This document shows, one piece after another, positions 1 through 7,487 of a stretch of DNA of 39,475 nt. Positions within the stretch are counted from its first letter, which is position 1. Every line of letters starts with the position of its first letter. The notes beneath the pieces are model-generated. The model worked only from the letters and a program-made list of their open reading frames with translations, was not told the DNA's origin and did no database searches. The stretch is from a virus: positions 1 through 39,475 of IMG/VR virus record IMGVR_UViG_3300034021_001118. The stretch is one strand, 5' to 3'. Made by a program: the position numbers and the translations under genes.

Positions 1-1
1 C

Positions 2-133
2 AAGTGGAACATCCCCCTAAACCTCGTCCTCACCCACCAACAAGTCGCCCCAACGCGCAAAACCGACATCTCCCCCGGCGACGCCGCCCGCTTTAAGAGC
101 AGACTCCGTTCTGCCCTGACGACTGCCAACTGA
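2..133 (+). CDS. C-terminal end of a probable tail/connector protein (partial)
   Basis: Open frame entering from the left edge and ending in TGA at 131-133, giving 43 residues rich in Thr, Arg and Ala. No domain can be recognised from so little. It lies 17 bp before the large tail gene and runs the same way, so it is probably the preceding gene of the tail operon. If the window ends are joined, this frame continues exactly from the partial gene at 39372-39475. The join would give only about 78 residues, shorter than I would expect for a tail or head-completion protein, so some sequence may be missing between the ends. Confidence 0.5.
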   Translation, partial: KWNIPLNLVLTHQQVAPTRKTDISPGDAARFKSRLRSALTTAN

Positions 134-144
134 CGACTGCCAAC
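117..144 (+). repeat. 14-bp perfect tandem duplication across a stop codon
   Basis: TGACGACTGCCAAC occurs at 117-130 and again at 131-144. The second copy supplies the TGA stop of the upstream frame, and the repeat ends 6 bp before the ATG of the next gene. It looks like a small slippage duplication in an intergenic junction. No Shine-Dalgarno is visible in the spacer. Confidence 0.8.
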
Positions 145-150
145 TTCCCC

Positions 151-2271
151 ATGTCCCTCGAATCTCCAGTCCAACGCGACGGCGACAACGGCTTCATCGG
201 CTTCGCCAGCCGCTTGAACCCTCTCACGCTACCGGCAGGCATGCTGCAAGACAGCGTCAACATGCGCTTGGATCGCGGAGTCGCCCAAACCCGCAAGGGC
301 AGCAAGCGCCTCACCGACACCATCGGCACGACCGGCGCCCCGCTCACCTTGGACTTCACCCTCGGCACCGACAAGACCGTCACCTCAATCACCCGCGCCT
401 CGACCACGGCGACCGTCACCGCCACCGCCCACGGATTTACAACAGGCGACCAGGTCAACATCCGTGGCGCCGTGCAAACGGACTACAACGGCGACTTCCT
501 TGTCACGGTCACGGACGCCAACACTTTTACCTACACCGTCAGCGGCAGCCCCGCGACACCGGCCACCGGAACGATCATTGCCAACAACGGCCCCGAAGTC
601 CGCGACAGCTATGACGGCGGACTCTATGCGGCCGGTGTCTTCGCCAGCCAGAACTACGACAACGCCAACGAATTTATCGTGCTCGCCGGATCAGACAGCG
701 CAACGCTTTGGAAGCAAAGCGGCACAACCACGCTGACATATCCAACATCTCCGAGCGAGACGGTTGAAGCCACCGACACCGTTTCCGTGGTGCAGGCGTT
801 TGATCGCGTGTATGTTCTGCGCGAGGCTGACCGCACGGTGAGCGGATGGGAAGCGAAGGCGGTCACATCCGGCGGCATTACGGTGAGCGGCACCACGGCG
901 ACCGTCAACCTCACTGCACATGGATACCCTGCTGGCGCCCGCGTGCGCTTGGAGGGTAGCAGTGTTGCCGCTTTCGATGGCCACGAATACGACATTGCAA
1001 CAAGTTCGACAAACAGCTTTACGATCACCTGTCCGGCCACCGCCGTCAGCGATACAACGCTCACCGGACGCACTGTGCGTCGGGTAAAGGCACCTCTGTA
1101 TTGGGCAGGAAGCGGATCTGTCTTTATTCGCTCCACTGCGGGCGTCCCAAGCGAGGGCGCCAGCTTCACGCGCATGCCGTCAACCGGATGGGCAACCTAT
1201 TTCAACAACCGCCTCTGGATCGCCAAGACCCGCGACACGGTGGGCATCAGCGATGTTCTCGAGCCAGATTTGTTTGATCCTTTCTTCAATAGCTTCCGCG
1301 CAGGCGCAGGCGGCGATGACCGCATTGTGGCAATCCACCCATGGGTCGAAGGCCAAGCCCTCGTCTTCTGCCGCAAATCCATCTGGCTCGCCACGCTGAA
1401 CCAATTCAGCAGCACCGATGGTAGCGACTTTAGCGTCGATACTCCGGTCAGCGGCCTTACCCTCCTGACCAACGAGATCGGCTGCTCGGCCAGAAACACC
1501 ATCTGCACCGCCGGAAACTTCGTTTTCTTCCTGAGTGACGCGGGCATCTACCGCCTCGACAGCCGCCTTGACTTGAAGCTGCGCGGCGACACTCGGCCTC
1601 TCTCGGAGCCTATTGACGACCTGTTCAGCACAGTCAACCAGAGCCGCGTCGAGGACAGCGCCCATGCTGTTTGGCATAATAACCGCTATGTGATCGCCTT
1701 ACCGACCAGCAGCAATGCCTTAGACGGCAACCAGCTCGTCATCTGCTGGAACTCGCTTAATGAGCAGTGGGAATACCGCGACACCTATCCGTCGTCGGCG
1801 GCTATCAATCAAATCTTGGTCGCAACCTACAACAACGCTCGACGCCTCTTTAGCATCCCTCGATCTGGCAACCTTTATCTGCTTGAGGAGCAGACAACCG
1901 GAGGCGACGACCAATCGACCGGCACGGCGACCAATCCGATCACCGGCAGCATCAAGACGCGCCGCTACGACTTTGGCGACATGCACTCCAAACGGTTCCT
2001 CCGCACCATCGCCGATGTCGTCATTCCGGCCGGAGCCACCGTCACGACAAAGATCAGCACGATCAACCCCGACACCGAGACAACCGTCGGCGAGCTGACC
2101 AACAGCAACGCGACCAGCGAGGATTACAACATGAAGTCTCCGGTGCGCTACAAAGCCCACAGCGCCGAAGTCATTTACGAAACCTCCGGTGGGCGGCCGG
2201 AAATCAGATCCGCCAGCATCGAGGCATCACCGAAATCGTTGCCTCCCACGGAAACCAGAAACGCAGCATAA
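151..2271 (+). CDS. Large tail protein with two E1-FCCH-like beta domains
   Basis: A 706-residue protein, probably a structural part of the short tail (tail-tube or tail-needle-hub class). The N-terminus sets out a pattern common in podovirus tail proteins: a statement of phage DNA-facing loops followed by RLDRGVAQTRKG near residue 47. Two beta-rich modules, about residues 73-143 and 240-310, carry the sequence style TATVTATAHGFTTGDQV / FTYTVSGSPATPATGT, which databases label ubiquitin-activating E1 FCCH-like domains. In phages these are taken as structural insertions, not enzymes. The remainder looks like a beta-propeller-type tail body. There is no signal peptide. It is the first complete gene of the rightward late tail operon and ends 2 bp before the fibre gene. 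The assignment to a tail protein is firm, the exact role is inferred. Confidence 0.75.
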   Translation: MSLESPVQRDGDNGFIGFASRLNPLTLPAGMLQDSVNMRLDRGVAQTRKGSKRLTDTIGTTGAPLTLDFTLGTDKTVTSITRASTTATVTATAHGFTTGDQVNIRGAVQTDYNGDFLVTVTDANTFTYTVSGSPATPATGTIIANNGPEVRDSYDGGLYAAGVFASQNYDNANEFIVLAGSDSATLWKQSGTTTLTYPTSPSETVEATDTVSVVQAFDRVYVLREADRTVSGWEAKAVTSGGITVSGTTATVNLTAHGYPAGARVRLEGSSVAAFDGHEYDIATSSTNSFTITCPATAVSDTTLTGRTVRRVKAPLYWAGSGSVFIRSTAGVPSEGASFTRMPSTGWATYFNNRLWIAKTRDTVGISDVLEPDLFDPFFNSFRAGAGGDDRIVAIHPWVEGQALVFCRKSIWLATLNQFSSTDGSDFSVDTPVSGLTLLTNEIGCSARNTICTAGNFVFFLSDAGIYRLDSRLDLKLRGDTRPLSEPIDDLFSTVNQSRVEDSAHAVWHNNRYVIALPTSSNALDGNQLVICWNSLNEQWEYRDTYPSSAAINQILVATYNNARRLFSIPRSGNLYLLEEQTTGGDDQSTGTATNPITGSIKTRRYDFGDMHSKRFLRTIADVVIPAGATVTTKISTINPDTETTVGELTNSNATSEDYNMKSPVRYKAHSAEVIYETSGGRPEIRSASIEASPKSLPPTETRNAA

Positions 2272-2273
2272 TT

Positions 2274-3656
2274 ATGGCTACACTCACAAAAGGACAAACA
2301 TTTGCCAGCGGCGACACCGTCACGGCGACCAAACTCAACAACTTGGTCGATGCGGCCACGATAGCCAACATCGTCAACGCCGACATCGGCGCTTCGGCGG
2401 CTATCGCTCACAGCAAACTGGCCAACATTACGGCTGGTCAGGTGCTTCTTGGCAACGCAAGCAATGTGCCAACGGCAACAGCTCTCAGTGGCGATGTCAC
2501 GGTCAACAGCTCAGGCGTCACAGCTATTGGGTCCGGTGTGATTGTGGATGCAGACATCAACGCCTCGGCGGCCATCGGATTGAGCAAGCTGGCAACCGGC
2601 GCTTTGCCAACAGCCATCACCGTTGCCTCGGCCAATCTGGTAGACGGCACCATCGTCAATGCGGACATCAATGCCTCCGCTGCGATTGCTCACACCAAGC
2701 TGGCAAACATAACTGCTGGTCAGGTGCTCATGGGAAATGCCAGCAATGCACCCACTGCCACGGCACTCTCCGGTGACGTTACTATCAACAGCTCTGGCGT
2801 AACCGCTATCGGCTCCGGCGTGATCGTGGACGCCGATGTCAGCGCATCGGCCGGTATTGCGCACTCCAAGCTCGCCAATATCACAGCGGGCCAAGTGCTA
2901 GTGGGCAATGCAACAAACGTCCCGACCTCAACAGCTCTGAGCGGTGACGTGACGGTCAACAGCTCCGGTGTCACCGCTATCGGCGCAGGCGTGATTGTTG
3001 ATGCCGACGTGAGCGCATCGGCTGCGATTGCCCACAGCAAGCTCGCCAACATTACCGCTGGAAGCGTGCTGATTGGCAATGCAACAAACGTCCCTACCGC
3101 AACGGCGGTTACAGGTGACGTAACTATTAGCAGCTCCGGCGTGACCGCCATTGGATCGGGCGTTATCGTCAACGCGGACATCAGCGCTTCGGCGGCCATT
3201 GACGGCAGCAAGTTGGCAACGGCCGCACAGCAAGCCCTTGTTCCAGCTGGAGCCGTGATGCCCTTTGCCATGAATAGCGCTCCAAGCGGATGGTTGGCGG
3301 CGGACGGTAGCAACGTCAACCGCACCACCTACGCCGCACTTTTCAGCGCCATCGGCACGACCTACGGCGCCGGCGACGGCAGCACGACTTTTGACCTGCC
3401 AGATCTTCGCGGCTACTTCGTGCGCGGCAGCGGAACCAACAGCGACGCCACGGCTGCTGGGACGTTTGGAGCAAAGCAGGCGGATGATTTAAAAAGCCAC
3501 AGTCATAATTATACGAGATATAATGTTACGTCGCCAAGAACAAGCGGAGGCACGGGCAACTTCTGGAGCGACACTGCTGAAGTGGCGACAAGCGCAACCG
3601 GCGGCACCGAAACCCGCCCCAAGAACATCGCCATGCTTTATTGCATCAAGTTTTAA
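2274..3656 (+). CDS. Repeat-built tail fibre with C-terminal tail-collar domain
   Basis: A 460-residue fibre. Residues 33-316 are about five copies of a 57-residue unit whose core reads IVDADVSASAAIAHSKLANI followed by TAGQVLVGNATNVPT and SSGVTAIGSGV. Such hydrophobic/glycine repeats form trimeric beta-solenoid shafts. Residues from about 325 to the end match the phage tail collar domain: a PSGWLAADG segment, then DLPDLRGYFVRGSG, then a His/Ser-rich tip and a closing NIAMLYCIKF. The tip is the likely receptor contact. The start ATG is 2 bp after the previous stop, so translation is probably coupled. Codon use matches the neighbouring virion genes. Confidence 0.88.
   Translation: MATLTKGQTFASGDTVTATKLNNLVDAATIANIVNADIGASAAIAHSKLANITAGQVLLGNASNVPTATALSGDVTVNSSGVTAIGSGVIVDADINASAAIGLSKLATGALPTAITVASANLVDGTIVNADINASAAIAHTKLANITAGQVLMGNASNAPTATALSGDVTINSSGVTAIGSGVIVDADVSASAGIAHSKLANITAGQVLVGNATNVPTSTALSGDVTVNSSGVTAIGAGVIVDADVSASAAIAHSKLANITAGSVLIGNATNVPTATAVTGDVTISSSGVTAIGSGVIVNADISASAAIDGSKLATAAQQALVPAGAVMPFAMNSAPSGWLAADGSNVNRTTYAALFSAIGTTYGAGDGSTTFDLPDLRGYFVRGSGTNSDATAAGTFGAKQADDLKSHSHNYTRYNVTSPRTSGGTGNFWSDTAEVATSATGGTETRPKNIAMLYCIKF
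2370..3221 (+). repeat. Five 171-bp in-frame tandem repeats of the fibre shaft
   Basis: The fibre gene contains about five units of 171 bp (57 codons). Units 3 to 5 are the most alike. The second unit carries a different segment (ATGALPTAITVASANLVDG) in place of part of the standard one. Strong protein similarity with many synonymous differences indicates old duplications under selection, not recent slippage. Unequal crossing-over between units could change fibre length. Confidence 0.85.
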
Positions 3657-3677
3657 GGATTAACCGAACAAAACACT

Positions 3678-5234
3678 ATGGCAACAAGAACACCAGCCCG
3701 CCGCCCGGCACCAGCACCCGCTAAACGACCAGCGCCTGCACCAGCCCGCCGCCCTGCAAGACGCCGGCCGCAAGGACCACAGCGAGGAACCAACATCAGC
3801 GCACCAGCGATTGCCGCCGAAGGGCGTAATCTCGCCGCTGAAAATGTCGGTTTTATCAACCAGAACCTTCCCGCGGCTGCCAACAACTTTAGCAACATCC
3901 AGCAGGGACAGATCGACGCGCAGGCTGGCCGGTTAGACAACCGTTTCACGCAATCGGCCATCGACGCTGGGCAGAACGTCATGGGCCAATCGCAAGCTCT
4001 CGGCGGGCTTGGCTCGCTGGCCTCCGCGCTTGGCGTTGGCAATATGATATCTGGCCCGACACGCTCAGAGCGACAGCTTCAGCGCCTCGGCCAGCAGGCT
4101 ATGGGCGTGCGCGCCGACCAAGTGGTTGAGCCAACGAACGTCCGCGAGGTTGCCGCTCAGAATGTCTCCGGCGCCCAGCTTGGCGCGGTGCGCGACGTGT
4201 CGGCAGTCAACGCCGACCGCGTCAGGAATGTCAGGGCCAGTAATGTCGGTCAAGGCCAACTTGGATCTGCCCTCATGCAGCAGGCCATCAGCCGAGCCAG
4301 CAGCAACGGAATGCTCTCGCCAGAAGCGTCACGCGATGCAGTGCAGGCGGCTCGCCAAGGCATGGCAGCGCGCGGTCTGGCTACCGGAGGCGCCGGAATG
4401 GCCGCCGAACTTCTCAACCGTGACCGCTACTCGCGCGCCCGCATGGCCGAAGACAATGCGTTTGCCGCTGCCGTCCAACAGCAGGACATTGCCCGCCAGT
4501 TCAGCAATGTCGGCAACCGCTTGCAGGCATCATTGGCCAACCAAGGCGTGGCGGCGCAGCAATCATTGGCCAATCAAGCGGCGGCGATGGACGCCCAGCG
4601 CCTCAACCAAGGCACCGACCTTTCCATTGCACAGGCTGACGCTCAATTCCAGCAGCAAGCCAACTTGGCCAACCAAGACGCCGCCATGCGCGCCGGTTTG
4701 GCCAACCAGCAGCGCGACCAGTTCCTTGGGCAAACGTCCATGGAAGCCCAGCGCCTCAATCAAGCGGCCAACATGCAGCAGACCGACGCAAATCGCTCGT
4801 TCATGCTGAATGCCAACAACGCCGTCAATCAGGGCATGCTCAATCGCCAAAACTTCGGCATGGGGCAGCTTGGCCTCGGAGCCAACCTCTTGGGCAACAG
4901 CGGTACGATGGGGATGAATTACGGCAACTACATGACGAGCCTCGACCCCTACTCTCGCGCAATGAGCGCCGGTATCAACATGGGTCAGTTCAGCGGCCAA
5001 GCCGCAGGCAACATGCTCAACAACCAGCTCGGCGGAATGATCGACCTGTCTGGTAATGCAGCGACGTTCAATACGAATCGTCAGGACAGCCTTTACAATA
5101 ACTATCAGAACAATCGGGCGGCGATGCGTGCGGCGAATATGCAGGCCGGTGCGCAGCAGAACGCGGGCATGATGGGCATTTTTGGTGGGATCGGTGGCGG
5201 TGTGGCTACCGGAATCGCGGCGGCTTCTTTCTAA
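3678..5234 (+). CDS. Gln/Asn-rich virion (internal/ejection) protein with basic N-terminal tail
   Basis: A 518-residue protein. The first ~35 residues are almost only Pro, Ala, Arg and Lys (repeats of ARRPAPAPA), resembling histone-H1-like DNA-binding tails. The rest is rich in Gln, Asn, Ala and Met and strongly helical, with repeated SLANQ / LANQ segments around residues 275-350. The C-terminus ends in a glycine-rich hydrophobic stretch (GIFGGIGGGVATGIAAA) that could insert into a membrane. Composition and place between the fibre and the giant protein suggest an internal or ejected virion protein, comparable in position to T7 internal core proteins. No catalytic motif was seen. Its stop overlaps the next start (TAATG). 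Confidence 0.6.
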   Translation: MATRTPARRPAPAPAKRPAPAPARRPARRRPQGPQRGTNISAPAIAAEGRNLAAENVGFINQNLPAAANNFSNIQQGQIDAQAGRLDNRFTQSAIDAGQNVMGQSQALGGLGSLASALGVGNMISGPTRSERQLQRLGQQAMGVRADQVVEPTNVREVAAQNVSGAQLGAVRDVSAVNADRVRNVRASNVGQGQLGSALMQQAISRASSNGMLSPEASRDAVQAARQGMAARGLATGGAGMAAELLNRDRYSRARMAEDNAFAAAVQQQDIARQFSNVGNRLQASLANQGVAAQQSLANQAAAMDAQRLNQGTDLSIAQADAQFQQQANLANQDAAMRAGLANQQRDQFLGQTSMEAQRLNQAANMQQTDANRSFMLNANNAVNQGMLNRQNFGMGQLGLGANLLGNSGTMGMNYGNYMTSLDPYSRAMSAGINMGQFSGQAAGNMLNNQLGGMIDLSGNAATFNTNRQDSLYNNYQNNRAAMRAANMQAGAQQNAGMMGIFGGIGGGVATGIAAASF

Positions 5235-6043
5235 TGACCTACGAAGACAAAGTCTCCTACGCCCACCGGCTCATTGAGCAGTCGCTCGCCGAGTTTGGCC
5301 AGCCGTGCATCGCTTGCTCTTTCGGCAAGGACAGCATGGTGGTGCTGGACTTGGTGCGGCGCCACCGCGATGACCTGCCGGTGGTGTTTCACCGCGAGCC
5401 TTGGCAGCCGCACAAGTATCGGTTCGCCGATGCGGTGATCCAGCACTACGGACTGCGCGTCTACGATTTCCCGCCCTCGGCCACGATGGTGCAGGACGGC
5501 GGCGGCGAGGTGGAGATCGCCGGATACTACCAGATCGGCGCCCGCTACAATATGCTGCCGACCGGTATCCGCGCCCCGAAGGACGGCGAGGACTTTGTCT
5601 GTGGTCTCAACGACATCTATCAGCGTCCGACCGGCACGTTCAATTGGCCGTGGGATGCGATGTTCCATGGCCACAAGGCGAGCGATACGGATGCGGTCTA
5701 CGGCGACATCACGATCCGCACCGATGTGGCGCGCAACCTGGACAGCGCCAGCCTTGTCTTCCCCATCCGCCTCTTCACCGATGAGGACGTGTGGCGCTAC
5801 ATCGAGGAGAACAATTTGCCCATCCACCATGGCCGCTACGAGAAGGTCGGCGAGTCATGGCAGGAGCGGGAGGACAAAGGTGACAACCCTGACTATGTGA
5901 CCGCCTGCACGGCGTGCATGGCCAAGGACGGACCCGCCGAGGTGCTGTGCCCGCGGCTTGGCCAATTGGTGAGTAATGTGAGCGATCAGCTCCGGTGGTC
6001 ACAAAAAGAACGCCCCAGCTACCTGCGGGCCGAAGCAGCTTAA
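5234..6043 (+). CDS. PAPS-reductase-family (N-type PP-loop ATPase) enzyme
   Basis: A 269-residue enzyme of the phosphoadenosine-phosphosulfate reductase family. The PP-loop SFGKDS is at residues 29-34, and a family-type FTDEDVWRYI helix lies in the C-terminal half, followed by cysteines in TACTACM and CPRL that could bind metal or an Fe-S cluster. Members activate sulfate esters or adenylate substrates; DndC- and IbrA-type relatives act in DNA phosphorothioation or unknown phage functions. I see no Dnd partner genes, so the substrate is open. It sits inside the virion operon with a TAATG overlap to the gene before, so it is made late, which is unusual for a metabolic enzyme. The family is sure, the reaction is not. 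Confidence 0.85.
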   Translation: MTYEDKVSYAHRLIEQSLAEFGQPCIACSFGKDSMVVLDLVRRHRDDLPVVFHREPWQPHKYRFADAVIQHYGLRVYDFPPSATMVQDGGGEVEIAGYYQIGARYNMLPTGIRAPKDGEDFVCGLNDIYQRPTGTFNWPWDAMFHGHKASDTDAVYGDITIRTDVARNLDSASLVFPIRLFTDEDVWRYIEENNLPIHHGRYEKVGESWQEREDKGDNPDYVTACTACMAKDGPAEVLCPRLGQLVSNVSDQLRWSQKERPSYLRAEAA

Positions 6044-6067
6044 TCAACAACGAAGGAGAACAAAACT

Positions 6068-6556
6068 ATGTTTAGCTATGCACCCCAAGAACCCGATCAA
6101 AGCGGACGCATCATCGCCCAGGGCATGATGGGCGCCGCGCAAACCAACGCCCAGACGATGGGACAGCTCGGCCAGGATATTGGCGGGGCGCTGGCGTCCA
6201 TCGGCGGGATGGTCGGCAACGTCAGTCAGGCCAACGCCCAGGCGGACTCGGCATTCGATGCCATCAATGCCATCGGCCAGATGTATCCCGGCATGAAAAA
6301 GATTTCCTCTGCCCTAGAGGGTATGGATCCGCGCACACGCCGGCTGGCTTCCATGAGCATCCTCGACAACCTCGGGTCGATCTCGCAGCTCGGCATTGCT
6401 GGCATGAACAACCAGACACGCACGGCGCAGCAGGGGCTGACGGCGCGGATGCCGATGGCGCGGGTTGCCGCGGACGCGCAGGCCAAGGTCGCCGCAGGCC
6501 AAGGAACCATGGGCATGCTGCAAAACGTCAACCTTGATTACGTCAAAGACCGCTAA
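6068..6556 (+). CDS. Probable virion protein, unknown
   Basis: A 162-residue protein rich in Ala, Gly, Met and Gln, with a helical, low-complexity composition like the gene at 3678-5234. A clear ribosome binding site (GAAGGAG) precedes the ATG at 6068. No known domain is recognised. Its place directly before two more probable ejection proteins suggests an internal virion component. The stop is 1 bp from the next start. Confidence 0.55.
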   Translation: MFSYAPQEPDQSGRIIAQGMMGAAQTNAQTMGQLGQDIGGALASIGGMVGNVSQANAQADSAFDAINAIGQMYPGMKKISSALEGMDPRTRRLASMSILDNLGSISQLGIAGMNNQTRTAQQGLTARMPMARVAADAQAKVAAGQGTMGMLQNVNLDYVKDR

Positions 6557-6557
6557 T

Positions 6558-7487
6558 ATGCCTCCACGCAACCAACAGCCTCCATACTACCAAGACGAGG
6601 AGCCTCTCCCTGTCATGGACAACGGCATGTCGCTTGCCCAGCTCGAGGCTGGCGTGACCGATATGAACGGCGTCCCAGCCTACGAAGACGATCTGTCGGC
6701 GCCGGAAGAAATTCTCAACGACACGGCAGCGATGGAAGTCCCGGCGACCGGGATGTCTTTTGACTTCGGTTCGCTGCGCGTGCAAAGCCCGGAAGATTTC
6801 GATGCGCTGCCCGACGAGCAAAAGGAACTCCTTCGCGCCATCAAGCGCGGCGTTCAGTTTACCCCCCAAGGCGCTGCCGAGTTTATCCTCGGTCAGCAAA
6901 AGTCGCGCATGGAGCAAGACCGCAAGGTGGCCATGATGCAGGCTGACCCAGTGCGCCAAGAGCAGACGCGCAAGCTGAAGACTGAGGCGGACGTGCTGGA
7001 AGAGAACCGCATGAAGGCGATGCGCAAGACTTTTGAGACGGCGTCCTACATGGATGACTTGTTGGAAAAGACCAAGACGCACCCTGGGCGGCAATACGCC
7101 ACGGGCAAGAGCAGCATCTTGCCGAAGGTTCCCGGCACGGCGCCGGCGGACTTCCAAGTGCTGCTTGACCAGATCGGCGGACAGCAATTCTTACAGGCGT
7201 TTGAAACACTCAAGGGAGGCGGCCAGATCACCGAAGTGGAAGGACGCAAGGCGACCGAGGCGATGGCGCGGATGAATCCGCGGCAGAGCGAGGAGGCATT
7301 TCTGCAGGGCGTCAATGAGTTTCAATCGATCGTGCGTTCGGCCAAGGAGCGCGCCAACGCCAAGATCCAACCCCAAGATTCCCCATCAACGCCGGCCGCC
7401 GAAAGCGCAGCCCCGCGTCAGCGTAAAACAGTAGCAGGAACAACCTACGAAAAAGGAGCTGACGGAAGATGGTACCAAGTTCGCTAG
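6558..7487 (+). CDS. Probable internal virion protein, unknown
   Basis: A 309-residue protein. I place the start at the ATG at 6558, right after the previous stop, rather than at the upstream in-frame start inside the previous gene. The N-terminus is Pro/Gln-rich and acidic; the middle (about residues 90-260) is charged and helical with a likely coiled coil; the end is Ala/Pro-rich, then a short KTVAGTTYEKGADGRWYQV motif. Such a short closing motif is frequent in phage structural proteins. The gene overlaps the giant downstream gene by 19 bp, so their translation is probably coupled. Function inferred from context only. Confidence 0.55.
   Translation: MPPRNQQPPYYQDEEPLPVMDNGMSLAQLEAGVTDMNGVPAYEDDLSAPEEILNDTAAMEVPATGMSFDFGSLRVQSPEDFDALPDEQKELLRAIKRGVQFTPQGAAEFILGQQKSRMEQDRKVAMMQADPVRQEQTRKLKTEADVLEENRMKAMRKTFETASYMDDLLEKTKTHPGRQYATGKSSILPKVPGTAPADFQVLLDQIGGQQFLQAFETLKGGGQITEVEGRKATEAMARMNPRQSEEAFLQGVNEFQSIVRSAKERANAKIQPQDSPSTPAAESAAPRQRKTVAGTTYEKGADGRWYQVR

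Noticed and set aside
4126-4809. 227-codon alternative frame in the Gln-rich virion gene
   Set aside because: A by-product of repeated codons; no start signal, unlike the ATGTG case at 18969.
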